In this document: in pieces, positions 1 through 9,235 of the stretch
How positions within the stretch are numbered: the first letter of the stretch is position 1
Layout of the letters: each line of letters opens with the position of its first letter
Assembly (NCBI RefSeq): GCF_014648495.1
Contig: NZ_BMRF01000008.1
Coordinates: forward strand, 186,001-250,000
Source: Actinomadura cremea
GTDB lineage: Bacteria; Actinomycetota; Actinomycetes; Streptosporangiales; Streptosporangiaceae
DNA: 64,000 nucleotides
Reading direction: 5' to 3'
The notes under the pieces: model-generated
Told to the model about the DNA's origin: nothing
The model's input: the letters and a program-made list of their open reading frames with translations, nothing else
Database searches by the model: none
Translations under genes and position numbers: made by a program

Positions 1-515
1 GGGACGGCGAGCATGCGCGGTTCGGACACCAGCGTCGGTCCGGTGGTGATGCCGGGCTCGTCGACCGGGAACGACCCGAGGACGATGTCGATCTCGCCGT
101 CGCGCAGCCACGGCATGGGATCGGCCATCTGCGCCTCGCGGAACCGGACGTCGCAGTCGGGATGACGTTCGCGGAACAGTTCGGCTGCGCCGAGCAGCAG
201 CCGGCCGCTCGCCGCGCCGACGAAGGCGATCCGCAGCGTGCCGGTCAAGCCGCGTCCGGTGTCGATCGCCCGCTGGAAGGCCGCGGTGATCTGGTCCCAG
301 GCCGGGCGGACGTCCGCGTACAGCCGTTCGCCGGCGGTGGTCGCCTCCACGCGGCGGCTGGTGCGGATGAACAGCGGCACGCCCGTCCGGCGCTCCAGCT
401 GGGCGATGGTCTGGCTGACCCGGGCGGTGGACACGTGCAGCCGCTCGGCGGTGCGCCCGAAGTGCAGTTCCTCGGCCAGAGCGAGGAACGCCTCCAGTTC
501 GTGCCGTTCCAGCAT
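1..515 (-). CDS. LysR-family transcriptional regulator (C-terminus cut by window edge)
   Basis: About 171 residues are visible, starting at the ATG complementary to 513-515. The N-terminus (MLERHELEAFLALAEELHFG) followed by a TAERLHVSTARVSQTIAQLE segment is the classic LysR winged helix-turn-helix. After it comes the linker helix and the start of the substrate-binding domain (GTLRIAFVGAASGRLLLGA, about residues 80-98). The family's usual length is near 300, so about 40% is missing beyond position 1. It is divergent from the carboxymuconolactone-decarboxylase-like gene at 634, with 118 bases between them; LysR proteins commonly control such a divergent neighbour, but no T-N11-A box was confidently picked out. 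The effector is unknown. Confidence 0.9.
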   Translation of the reverse strand, partial: MLERHELEAFLALAEELHFGRTAERLHVSTARVSQTIAQLERRTGVPLFIRTSRRVEATTAGERLYADVRPAWDQITAAFQRAIDTGRGLTGTLRIAFVGAASGRLLLGAAELFRERHPDCDVRFREAQMADPMPWLRDGEIDIVLGSFPVDEPGITTGPTLVSEPRMLAV

Positions 516-633
516 GGCGCCCCCGTCGTTAAGTCTCCCTTCACGATCGTTCCACAGGCGCTCATTGATCACCTCCTCCCCGCGCACGAGAGTGAACGTG
601 TCGGCACATTCGCTCATACCGAGAGGAATCATC

Positions 634-1134
634 ATGAGCACCACCACCGTCCAGGAGGCGTCGCAGTCGCGGCTGCCGAACCCCGCCGTGCTCGTCCCCG
701 AACTGGGGGAGATCGGCAAGGCGCTGTACAAGGCCACCGGGAACGGCTCGGTCCCGCGCGGCACCATCGGCCTCGTGCAGTTGCGCGTCGGCCAGATCGT
801 CCGCAGCACGTACCTGATCGCCCTGCACACCGGCACCCTCCGCGGCGCGGGCGAGTCCGAGGAGCGGATCGGCGCCGTGGCGTCCTGGCAGGACGCGCCG
901 TACTTCACCGACGCCGAGCGGGTCGCGCTGGCGCTGGCCGAGGCCGTCCTGACCGACGATCCGCACGGCGAGCGCGTGTCGGACGAGCTGTACGCGCGGG
1001 CGTCCGAGCACTACGACGACAAGGCCCTCACCACCCTGATCATGGCGATCGGCCAGGTCTGCTTCTTCGTCCCCCTCGCCCTCATCGGCAAGCCGCAGCC
1101 GGGTGTGCCGCAGACCCGGCAGTGGCGGGACTGA
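634..1134 (+). CDS. Carboxymuconolactone decarboxylase / AhpD-like protein lacking the CxxC motif
   Basis: A 166-residue cytosolic protein; the ATG at 634 follows a GAGAGGA ribosome site and gives a better start than the GTG/ATG codons upstream. Residues around 50-110 follow the AhpD/CMD core: LRVGQIVRSTYLIALHTGTLRGAGE, then RIGAVASWQDAPYFTDAERVALALAEA. In AhpD-type enzymes the first part holds a redox CxxC three residues before a conserved His. Here the Cys positions read Ser and Leu (S-T-Y-L) while the His of LHT remains. Peroxidase activity by the usual disulfide chemistry is therefore not expected; a decarboxylase-like or non-catalytic role is possible. Divergent from the LysR gene, its likely regulator. 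Family assignment is good, function unknown. Confidence 0.8.
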   Translation: MSTTTVQEASQSRLPNPAVLVPELGEIGKALYKATGNGSVPRGTIGLVQLRVGQIVRSTYLIALHTGTLRGAGESEERIGAVASWQDAPYFTDAERVALALAEAVLTDDPHGERVSDELYARASEHYDDKALTTLIMAIGQVCFFVPLALIGKPQPGVPQTRQWRD

Positions 1135-1866
1135 CCGCCTGACGCCGAACGGCCCGGTCCCGGGTCGATGGTCGATGACTGACCGGGTGAGCCGCCACCG
1201 GCCGCGCCGGACGGCGCGGACGCCGAAGGCGACGGCGGCGCCGTGGCCGCGGTGCCCGCGACGGCGGACGCGCCCGGCACGATCGTCGCCTCCGACCGGG
1301 ACGGCGTGCGCGTCATCGACCCCGAGGACGGCCGCGCGGTCGTCCACGCCCCCACCGGCGAAGGGGACGGCGGTCCCATGCTGACCCGGCCGGCCGGCTC
1401 GGCGACGGGGAAGCCTGCTTCGCCGTCGCCCGCTACGGCGCCCCCTGGAATAGACCGTGGACCCCGGACGGCGCCATGGTCGGCGACGTGTTCCACCTGG
1501 ACGGGCCCGGTGTCCGGCGAGCCGCGTCCGGGCGGCGGCCAGGTGCGCGCGGTGGCCGGCGGCCCGGCCCGGATCGAAGCGTCCGCGTCGCCAGTGCGGC
1601 CGGTGACCGGCTCGTCCGTGTGTCGGCACCGCTCGACCTCGGCGCGCTTGCGCCCGAGCACGCGACGGCGGGCGTGCGGGACGCCTCGGCGGCAGTGAAG
1701 ATCCGCGCCACCAGGGACACCGAGGTGAGGGCGGCCACCCGTACCGCGTGTGGCGGACCGCCGACGGGCCGGCCCTGTACTCCGACCGGCGCGTGCTGAG
1801 CCGCCGCGACGGGGAGCGGCGCGGGCGGGCGGCGCTGGTGGCGCTGGTGAGGGGCCTCCCCGCGAG
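1135..1866. other. Gene-poor stretch with probable decayed coding remnant
   Basis: No intact gene is convincing here. On the plus strand 1243-1410 reads as protein-like sequence (TIVASDRDGVRVIDPEDGR), and after an apparent frame change near 1400 it continues as GDGEACFAVARYGAPW and DGAMVGDVFHLDGPG up to about 1550, then degrades into low-complexity Arg/Pro/Ala sequence to a stop near 1799. The pieces resemble repeat units of a beta-propeller or a secreted protein but no family is recognised. I read it as a frameshifted relic; it could also be a chance product of GC bias. Confidence 0.3.
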
Positions 1867-1897
1867 TTGCGCTGGAGCGGACTCCAGCGCCTAGCGT
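1867..1897 (+). promoter_or_regulatory. MerR-type promoter with operator in a 19-bp spacer
   Basis: A -35 TTGCGC (1867-1872) and -10 TAGCGT (1892-1897) are separated by 19 bp, the over-long spacing typical of MerR-activated promoters. The dyad CGCTGGAG-CGGA-CTCCAGCG (1870-1889) fills the spacer, where MerR-family proteins bind and untwist DNA. The start codon at 1905 lies 7 bases after the -10, so the transcript is probably leaderless. Autoregulation of the merR-adh pair is the natural reading. Confidence 0.85.
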
Positions 1898-1904
1898 TCG
1901 CCGC

Positions 1905-2330
1905 ATGGCTGAGGTTTCCGGGGCGGAGCCGGTCGGCATCCGGGCGGTGTCGGAGCTGACCGGGCTGAGCATGGACACGCTGCGCTGGTACGAGCGCGAA
2001 GGGCTGCTGCCCCTGGTGGAGCGCGACGCGGACGGACGGCGCCGCTACCCGCCGGCGGCCGTCCGGTTCGTCCGGCTCGTGCAGGCGTTGCGCCGCACCG
2101 GGATGCCGGTCGAGGACGTGCGGGCCTTCGTGCGGATGGGCAGCGGCCTGGAATGGCACGAGCGGCGCGCGGCCCTGCTGGAGGAGCACGCCACCGCGAT
2201 CGAGCGGCGGATCGAGCGGCTCCGGGAGGACCTGGCGGTGGTGCGGGACAAGATCGCGCACCACCACGACCTGCGGCGGCGCGGCCTCGACTGCGAGGAC
2301 GAGATCGAAGCGGAGGGCGATCGTGCGTAA
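1905..2330 (+). CDS. MerR-family transcriptional regulator
   Basis: A 141-residue protein. Residues about 10-75 form the MerR DNA-binding winged helix (IRAVSELTGLSMDTLRWYE, then a YPPAAVRFVRLVQALRRTG segment), followed by a coiled-coil dimerisation helix of about 50 residues ending in RDKIAHHHDLRRRGLDCED. No metal-binding Cys cluster is present; a single Cys near the end might sense thiol or carbonyl stress. The architecture and operator sequence resemble the NmlR/AdhR subgroup that controls alcohol or aldehyde dehydrogenase genes. It overlaps the downstream dehydrogenase by 8 bases, so the two are cotranscribed. The start is fixed by the promoter 7 bases upstream. Confidence 0.92.
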   Translation: MAEVSGAEPVGIRAVSELTGLSMDTLRWYEREGLLPLVERDADGRRRYPPAAVRFVRLVQALRRTGMPVEDVRAFVRMGSGLEWHERRAALLEEHATAIERRIERLREDLAVVRDKIAHHHDLRRRGLDCEDEIEAEGDRA

Positions 2331-3360
2331 GGCGAACGGGTGGGCGGCCCGGACCACTGGAGCGGCCCTGGAGCCGTGGGAGTTCGAGCGCCGCGAGCTG
2401 CGCGGACGGGACGTGGCGGTGCGCGTCCGGTACTGCGGGGTGTGCGGCAGCGACCTCCACGCCGTCCGGAGCGCCGACGCCTCCGGCTTTCCGCTGGTGC
2501 CGGGCCACGAGATCGTCGGGGAGGTCGAGTCCGTCGGCCCGGAGGTGTCCGCGTTCACGGTGGGTGACCGGGTGGCCGTGGGCAACATCGTCGACTCCTG
2601 CCGGACGTGCGCCGCCTGCCGGGCGGGACGGGAGAACTGGTGCGAGCAGGGCGTCACGCTGACCTACGGCGGCGTCGATCGTGTCGACGGCTCGCGCACC
2701 CAGGGCGGCTTCTCGTCGGAGTACGTCGCCGACGAGCACTTCGTCCACCACCTGCCGCGCGGGCTCGATCCGGCGGGCGCCGCCCCGCTGATGTGCGCGG
2801 GCGTCACCACGTGGGTGCCGCTGCGCCGCTGGGGCGCCGGGCCCGGACGGACGGTCGGCGTCGTCGGCATGGGCGGCCTCGGGCACGTCGCCCTCAAGCT
2901 CGCGCACGCCCTGGGCGCCGAGACCGTGCAGTTCACCGCGTCCCCCGCCAAGGCCGCGGAGGCGAGACGGCTCGGGGCAAACGAGGCGGTCCTGTCGACG
3001 GACGGACGGGCGATGGCCGCGCAGGCGGGCCGCTGCGACCTGATCATCGACACGGTCGGCGCGCCGCACGCGCTCGAGCCCTACCTGGCCGCCCTGGCCG
3101 TCGACGGGACGCTGTGCCTGGTCGGCATCCCCGAGGGGGAGCTCCGGGTGAGCCCGATGAGCCTGATCGTCGGGGCGAAGAACCTGGCGGGGGCGGGGAG
3201 CGGAGGCGTCCGGGAGACGCGGGAGATGCTCGGCTTCTGCGCCCGGCACGGCATCACCGCCGAGACCGAGGTCATCCCGGCGCGCGACGTGAACACCGGT
3301 CTCGACCGGCTGGCCCGCAACGACGTCCGGTACCGCTTCGTCCTCGACATGGCCGCGTGA
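2323..3360 (+). CDS. Zinc-dependent alcohol dehydrogenase, CAD/YahK-like
   Basis: A 345-residue medium-chain dehydrogenase/reductase starting at GTG inside the end of merR. Catalytic zinc ligands are seen as CGVCGSDLH and GHEIVGEVESVG (residues about 38-70). The structural zinc lobe is the four-Cys run CRTCAACRAGRENWC (about 93-107). The Rossmann nucleotide fold is VGVVGMGGLGHVALKLAHALG (about 180-200). Likely an NAD(P)H-dependent aldehyde reductase / cinnamyl-alcohol-dehydrogenase family member. With the NmlR-like regulator in front, detoxification of reactive aldehydes is the best guess; the substrate is not readable from sequence. Confidence 0.92.
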   Translation: MRKANGWAARTTGAALEPWEFERRELRGRDVAVRVRYCGVCGSDLHAVRSADASGFPLVPGHEIVGEVESVGPEVSAFTVGDRVAVGNIVDSCRTCAACRAGRENWCEQGVTLTYGGVDRVDGSRTQGGFSSEYVADEHFVHHLPRGLDPAGAAPLMCAGVTTWVPLRRWGAGPGRTVGVVGMGGLGHVALKLAHALGAETVQFTASPAKAAEARRLGANEAVLSTDGRAMAAQAGRCDLIIDTVGAPHALEPYLAALAVDGTLCLVGIPEGELRVSPMSLIVGAKNLAGAGSGGVRETREMLGFCARHGITAETEVIPARDVNTGLDRLARNDVRYRFVLDMAA

Positions 3361-3390
3361 CGCCGGCGGCGCCGGTGAGTTCCGCGCGCA

Positions 3391-3429
3391 CGGACGGTCG
3401 GATCGTCCGATGATGAGGAGCTTCTCATC
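3391..3429. terminator. Two hairpins between convergent genes
   Basis: CGGACG (3391-3396) pairs with CGTCCG (3404-3409), and GATGAG (3412-3417) pairs with CTCATC (3424-3429) around GAGCTT. They lie between the end of the alcohol dehydrogenase (3360) and the converging membrane-protein gene (3448). No U-tract follows, as is usual in high-GC actinobacteria. Probable bidirectional terminator. Confidence 0.5.
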
Positions 3430-3447
3430 CCGCTCTCATCGACGGCG

Positions 3448-4200
3448 TCAGCGCAGGCGCACCGCGACGCGGCCCGACTCGGGGTCGTGCGCGAAGACCG
3501 CGATGCGGGCGAGGACGGCGAGGGCCGGCAGGCACGCGCCCATCTCCATCGCCTCCTCGAGGCTCGTGCCGACCGCGTAGACCGCGTCGGCCCCCTGCCG
3601 GCGCGCCCATCCGTTGAAGCCCCTCCACGACGAGCGCGCCCGAGATGTAGACGGCCAGGGCCCCGAGCAGGCCGGCGCGCTGGTCGCGGGGGAGGCGGCG
3701 TGCCCGCAGGACGGCCGCCACCGTGCCGGCCAGCGCCATCGCCGCGCCCGGCAGCACCCACGCGTACGTCGGCACGGACACGCCGAGGCCGTCCGCCCAC
3801 TCCTTGCCGACCCCGGCGAGGCGCTCGTGGACCTGGACCGACTCGTCGATGCTCAGCCATGCCGTGGCGGCGGCGAGGGCCAGCCACGTCGGCCGTCCCG
3901 GCCGGGCGGACGGGCCGGTGAGCATCGCCGCCAGGACCGCCATGCCCGCCACCGCCAGCAGCAGCGTGCTGTTCCACCACGCCGCGAGGTTGCTCTCCGC
4001 GCCGACGTTGAACACCATCCTGAGCGCGGGCACCGGGTCGACGTACTCGTGGTAGCTCCGGATGGCGAGGTCCACGACGATCAGGAGCGCGGTGGCGCAC
4101 GCGGCGATCAGCAGCGGCCCCGGGGGGAGCGGGGCCGCGGCGCGGCGGCCCGCGCCCGGGGGGCCGCGCCGGTCAGCAGGTCGGTGTGTCCGTGGTCCAT
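3448..4200 (-). pseudogene. Multi-pass membrane protein gene with two frameshifts
   Basis: Protein-like sequence runs from the ATG at 4200 to the TGA at 3448 but needs two frame changes. The start reads MDHGHTDLLTGA, then the frame shifts near 4158-4163, a run of six G (C on the coding strand). The body then has membrane segments (PLLIAACATALLIVVDLAI, WWNSTLLLAVAGMAVLAAML, YAWVLPGAAMALAGTVAAV, GLLGALAVYISGALVVEG) and a conserved-looking SIDESVQVHERL loop. A second shift at the CCCC run near 3619-3623 restores FNGWARRQGADAVYAVGTS through to the end. Both shifts sit at homopolymers, so sequencing error and true decay are both possible. Intact length would be about 250 residues. The family is not named with certainty. 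Confidence 0.7.
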
Positions 4201-4324
4201 GGGCGGCGAAGCTAACGACCGCAGATGAGAAACATGGGGCTTCGGGGACCTTTGGCGTGGTTCGGTCGCACCGTCCTGGAACCTGTCGTTGCCGGGTGCG
4301 GCGGCGGCACGGGATGATCGCGCG

Positions 4325-5658
<1,334 letters not shown>

Positions 5659-5674
<16 letters not shown>

Positions 5675-6345
5675 CCTCGGCGACGAGGGATCTCCCTCCG
5701 GGGCTCCTTGAGCAGGTGCAGGGCGAGCCAGGTCAGCCAGCCGAGGCCGACCGTGACGGCGCCGCGCTGGAGCAGCCCGCCGTGGTCGACGAGCGACGCG
5801 TTCTGGTCGAAGGCGAGCCCGGACAGTTGCAGCAGGACGAGGAAGGCGACGCCGGCGACCGCGGACGCGGCGGCGGGCCGCGGCGAGCCCGCGCGGACGA
5901 ACCGGCGCGCGAAGACGAAGAACGCCGCGATCAGGCCGGCGAAACCCGCCAGCGAGAACGTGTCGTGCAGGAGGCCGAGGGTCGTGTAGTCGACGCGGCC
6001 GGGCGTGCCCGGGGGGTAGCCGCTGACCGGGTCGGCGCGGAAGAGCCCCGCGCCCAGCAGCCCCACGGCCCACGCGCCGATGAGCAGGGGGCCGAAGAGG
6101 GGACCGCCGACCGGCCGCGACGCCCGCCACGTCCCGGCCGCGAACGCCAGCGTCAGGATTCCGGTCACGAGGAAGCAGGCCGTCTGCGTCCAGCCGTGCT
6201 CGCCGATGGCCAGCGAACTGATCGGGTGGCGGACGGCGCTGTAGTGCGCCCGCGTGGCGCTGCCGGCGAGGTGGGCGACGGTGAACAGGGGCCCGGCCAG
6301 GACCCCGCACCCGAGCAGGAGCCGTTGCGTGTGGAGGCTTCGCAT
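5659..6345 (-). CDS. DUF998-family integral membrane protein
   Basis: A 228-residue protein with about six transmembrane helices, among them LLLGCGVLAGPLFTVAHLA, CFLVTGILTLAFAAG, LFGPLLIGAWAVGLLGAGLF, FAGLIAAFFVFARRF and SAVAGVAFLVLLQLSGLAF. The HYSAVRHPISSLAIGEHGW loop and the DPVSGYPPGTP segment are characteristic of DUF998. The ATG at 6345 is preferred over an in-frame TTG at 6354, because the predicted -10 element at 6353-6358 would overlap the latter. It is divergent from fmdB across a double operator and may therefore respond to the same signal as the formamidase genes. Biochemical function unknown. Confidence 0.85.
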
Positions 6346-6349
6346 GGCC

Positions 6350-6392
6350 GTCAACGTAGGTTGACATCATCGATATGTCAACCTACGTTGAC
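6350..6392. promoter_or_regulatory. Symmetric divergent promoter with two palindromic operators
   Basis: A perfect 17-bp inverted repeat with a 9-bp spacer: GTCAACGTAGGTTGACA (6350-6366) and its complement at 6376-6392. Each arm is itself a dyad, GTCAAC-N4-GTTGAC. On the plus strand TTGACA (6361-6366), a 17-bp gap and TACGTT (6384-6389) form a sigma70-like promoter towards fmdBA. By symmetry the same elements lie on the minus strand towards the DUF998 gene, with the -10 only about 7 bases from its ATG. A dimeric regulator (TetR-like, for example) would block both promoters. No regulator gene is adjacent. Confidence 0.85.
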
Positions 6393-6457
6393 AGGGTCCG
6401 TTTACCGCCGCCTCCCGGCGGAATAGTCGGCTCACGGAGGCATTCGGGGGGACATCC

Positions 6458-6739
6458 GTGGCGATCTACCAGTACCGCTGTGCGGAATGCGGGACGTTCG
6501 ACCTCGCCCGGCCGATCGGGACGGCCGATGCGGTGGAGCCGTGCGCGGGGTGCGGCGGCGAGGCGTCCCGCGTGTTCACGCCGCCGCTCGTCGGCCGCAC
6601 GCCGGGCGCGCTGGCACGGGCGCTGGACGTCCAGGAGGCGAGCGCCCACGAGCCGCGGGTCGTCCGGCGGAGCGCCCCGGCGCCGGGCGTGCCGGGGCCG
6701 CCCGCCGATCCCCGGCACGCCCGGCTGCCCCGTCCCTGA
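6458..6739 (+). CDS. fmdB: FmdB-family zinc-ribbon protein
   Basis: A 93-residue protein from the GTG at 6458 after a GGGGGGA ribosome site. The N-terminus MAIYQYRCAECGTFD and the later CAGCGGEASRVFTPP supply the two Cys-x2-Cys knuckles of the FmdB zinc ribbon (residues about 8-35). The C-terminal half is Pro/Ala/Arg-rich and probably disordered. FmdB proteins are named from formamidase operons, where they were proposed as regulators; the biochemical role is unclear. The stop is 15 bases before fmdA, so they form an operon. GTG rather than ATG is used because MAIYQY is the invariant family start. Confidence 0.92.
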   Translation: MAIYQYRCAECGTFDLARPIGTADAVEPCAGCGGEASRVFTPPLVGRTPGALARALDVQEASAHEPRVVRRSAPAPGVPGPPADPRHARLPRP

Positions 6740-6754
6740 CCTACGGAGGTTGAC

Positions 6755-8002
6755 ATGCCCGAAGTGGTGTTCAGCGTCGACCAGGCGCGGTCGATGCGCG
6801 ACCAGGACGTGCCCGGGCACAACCGGTGGCACCCCGACATCCCGCCCGCGGTCACCGTGCGTCCCGGGGCGGAGATCCGGGTCGAGAGCCGCGAGTGGAT
6901 GGACGGCCAGGTCGGCGACAACGACTCGGCGAACGACATCCGCGACCTGAACCTGAACGTCAACCACATGCTGAGCGGCCCGATCGCGGTCGAGGGCGCG
7001 GAGCCGGGCGACCTCCTCGTCGTCGACATCCTCGACATCGGTCCCGTGCCGCAGGAGACCGGGGACATCGCGGGCCAGGGGTGGGGGTACACCGGCATCT
7101 TCGCCCGGCACAACGGCGGCGGATTCCTGACCGACCGGTTCCCCGACGCCTACAAGGCCATCTGGGACTTCCACGGGCAGATGGCCACGTCACGGCACAT
7201 TCCCGATGTCCGGTTCACCGGCATCACCCACCCCGGGCTGTTCGGCACCGCGCCGTCGGCGGAGATGCTGGGCCGCTGGAACGCGCGCGAGCAGGCCCTC
7301 ATCGACACCGACCCGGACCGGGTGCCGCCGCTCGCCCTGCCGCCCGAACCCCGGGAGGTCCTCGCGGGCACCCTGACCGGCGCCGACCTCGAACGCGTCG
7401 GACGGGAGGGCGCGCGGACCGTCCCGCCCCGGGAGAACGGCGGCAACCAGGACATCAAGAACTTCAGCCGGGGCTCGCGGGTCTTCTTCCCCGTCTACGT
7501 GCCGGGTGCCCTGCTGTCGGGCGGCGACCTGCACTTCAGCCAGGGCGACGGCGAGATCACGTTCTGCGGCGCCATCGAGATGGGCGGGTTCATCGACCTG
7601 CACATCGACCTGATCAAGGGCGGGATGGAGAAGTACGGGGTGACGACGAACCCCATCTTCATGCCCGGCAACGTCGAACCCCGGTACGACGAGTTCATCT
7701 CGTTCATCGGCATCTCGGTCGACCACGAGACCGACACGAACGCGTTCACCGACGCGACGCTCGCCTACCGGAACGCCTGCCTGAACGCGATCGAGTACCT
7801 GAAGACGTTCGGCTACACCGGCGAGCAGGCGTACCTGCTGCTGGGCGCCGCGCCGATCGAGGGGCGGCTCAGCGGCGTCGTGGACATCCCGAACGCCTGC
7901 TGCTCGCTGTACCTGCCGACGGCGATCTTCGACTTCGACGTCCGTCCCACCGCCGAGGGCCCGCGCCGCGCCGACCGGGGGCAGTGCGCCGTGACGTCCT
8001 AG
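6755..8002 (+). CDS. fmdA: Formamidase (acetamidase/formamidase family)
   Basis: A 415-residue cytosolic hydrolase that releases ammonia from formamide or short-chain amides. Recognisable family blocks include GHNRWHPDIPPAVTVRPG near the N-terminus, DLNLNVNHMLSGPI, GWGYTGIFA, FTGITHPGLFGTAPS, GGNQDIKNFSRGSRVFFPVYV, LHFSQGDGEITFCGAIEMGG and QAYLLLGAAPIEGRLSGVVDIPNA (the last two broken here only for quotation). Length matches the roughly 400-residue family norm. It follows fmdB with a GGAGG ribosome site 7 bases before the ATG. Probably induced by amides or nitrogen limitation through the upstream double operator; the regulator itself is not in the window. Confidence 0.95.
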   Translation: MPEVVFSVDQARSMRDQDVPGHNRWHPDIPPAVTVRPGAEIRVESREWMDGQVGDNDSANDIRDLNLNVNHMLSGPIAVEGAEPGDLLVVDILDIGPVPQETGDIAGQGWGYTGIFARHNGGGFLTDRFPDAYKAIWDFHGQMATSRHIPDVRFTGITHPGLFGTAPSAEMLGRWNAREQALIDTDPDRVPPLALPPEPREVLAGTLTGADLERVGREGARTVPPRENGGNQDIKNFSRGSRVFFPVYVPGALLSGGDLHFSQGDGEITFCGAIEMGGFIDLHIDLIKGGMEKYGVTTNPIFMPGNVEPRYDEFISFIGISVDHETDTNAFTDATLAYRNACLNAIEYLKTFGYTGEQAYLLLGAAPIEGRLSGVVDIPNACCSLYLPTAIFDFDVRPTAEGPRRADRGQCAVTS

Positions 8003-8059
8003 CCCTCGAATCGGCCCTCGTATCAGCCCTCGTATCGGCCCTCGGATCGGCCCTCGAAG
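8002..8059. repeat. 12-bp tandem repeat downstream of fmdA
   Basis: Nearly five copies of GCCCTCGTATCG (8002-8013, 8014-8025, 8026-8037, 8038-8049, partial 8050-8059) with one- or two-base differences. It fills the gap between the fmdA stop and the end of the converging fahA gene. No hairpin is obvious within one unit. Likely a slippage-prone spacer; a regulatory role is unproven. Confidence 0.9.
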
Positions 8060-8062
8060 AGG

Positions 8063-9235
8063 TCAGGGGGCCGGGTGGACGCGGCCCCGGACCTCGCCGA
8101 ACCCGAGGCGGGTGCCGTCCGCCGCCGGGGCCGTCGCCGACAGGACGACCTCGTCGCCGTCCACCAGGAACGCGCGCGGCTCGCCGCCGACCTCCAGCGG
8201 CTCGCGGCCGCCCCACGTCAGCTCGATGAACGCGCCGCGCTGGTCCTTCGCGGGGCCGGACACGGTGCCGGACGCGAACAGGTCGCCGGTGCGGGTCGCG
8301 GCGCCGTTCACCGTCATGTGGGCGAGCATCTGCGCGGGCGACCAGTACATCTCCCGGTACGGCGGCCGCGACACGAGCTGCCCGTTCCACTCGACCGACA
8401 GTTCGAGGTCGAGGCCCCACGGGTCCTTCTCCCGCAGGTAGGGGAGGGGCTCGGGGTCCTGCGGCGGGGTGGCGACGCGGGCCGCCTCGAGGGCGAGCAG
8501 CGGGACGACCCAGGGGGAGACCGACGTCGCGAAGCTCTTCCCGAGGAACGGGCCGAGCGGGACGTACTCCCACGCCTGGATGTCGCGGGCCGACCAGTCG
8601 TTGACGAGGACGGCCCCGAAGACGCGCTCGGCGAACGCGTCCACGGGGACGGGCGTGCCGAGCGGGGAGCCGGTGCCGACGACGAACCCGACCTCGGCCT
8701 CGATGTCGAGGCGGCGGGACGGGCCGAAGCCGGGGGCGTCGTCGTCCGGGGCCCTGCGCTGCCCGCTCGGCCGGACGATCGGGGTGCCGGACGGCACGAC
8801 CGTCCCGGCGCGGCCGTGGTAGCCGACGGGCAGGTGCTTCCAGTTCGGCATCAGGGGCTCGGAGTCGGGCCGGAACAGGCGCCCGAGGTTCGAGGCGTGG
8901 TGCTCGGACGCGTAGAAGTCGACGTAGTCGCCGACGTCGAACGGCATGTGCAGGGTGACGGCGCCGACCGGGTGCACGGCGCCGGACGGCAGGTCGCCGG
9001 TGACCGCGTCGAGGATACGTTCGCGCACCTCGACCCAGCGGGCGTGCCCCTGCGCCATGAACGGGTTCAGGGACGGGCGCGCGAACACGTCGTCGCGGAG
9101 GGTCGCGGCGAGGTCGACGACGGAGTCGGCGACGCGGACGCCGACGCGGGGGGCCGTCCCGGGCGTGGCGAAGACCCCGTACGGGAGGTTGGCGAGCCCG
9201 AACGGCGAGCCCTCCGGAATCGCGATGCGCGTCAT
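8063..9235 (-). CDS. fahA: Fumarylacetoacetase
   Basis: A 390-residue enzyme of the FAH superfamily that hydrolyses fumarylacetoacetate to fumarate and acetoacetate, the last step of the homogentisate pathway. The N-terminal SH3-like domain begins PEGSPFGLANLPYGVF. The metal-binding core includes DFYASEHHASNLGRLFRP, PVGYHGRAGTVV, DIEAEVGFVVG, NDWSARDIQAWEYVPLGPF and GKSFATSVSPWVVP. The Asp/Glu/Glu/Asp Mg ligands are in the DFYASE and DIEAE blocks and the VNDWSARD motif. Its ATG overlaps the preceding gene's stop (ATGA), so it is translationally coupled to it. Length is slightly below the 420-residue eukaryotic enzyme, as in other bacteria. Confidence 0.95.
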   Translation of the reverse strand: MTRIAIPEGSPFGLANLPYGVFATPGTAPRVGVRVADSVVDLAATLRDDVFARPSLNPFMAQGHARWVEVRERILDAVTGDLPSGAVHPVGAVTLHMPFDVGDYVDFYASEHHASNLGRLFRPDSEPLMPNWKHLPVGYHGRAGTVVPSGTPIVRPSGQRRAPDDDAPGFGPSRRLDIEAEVGFVVGTGSPLGTPVPVDAFAERVFGAVLVNDWSARDIQAWEYVPLGPFLGKSFATSVSPWVVPLLALEAARVATPPQDPEPLPYLREKDPWGLDLELSVEWNGQLVSRPPYREMYWSPAQMLAHMTVNGAATRTGDLFASGTVSGPAKDQRGAFIELTWGGREPLEVGGEPRAFLVDGDEVVLSATAPAADGTRLGFGEVRGRVHPAP

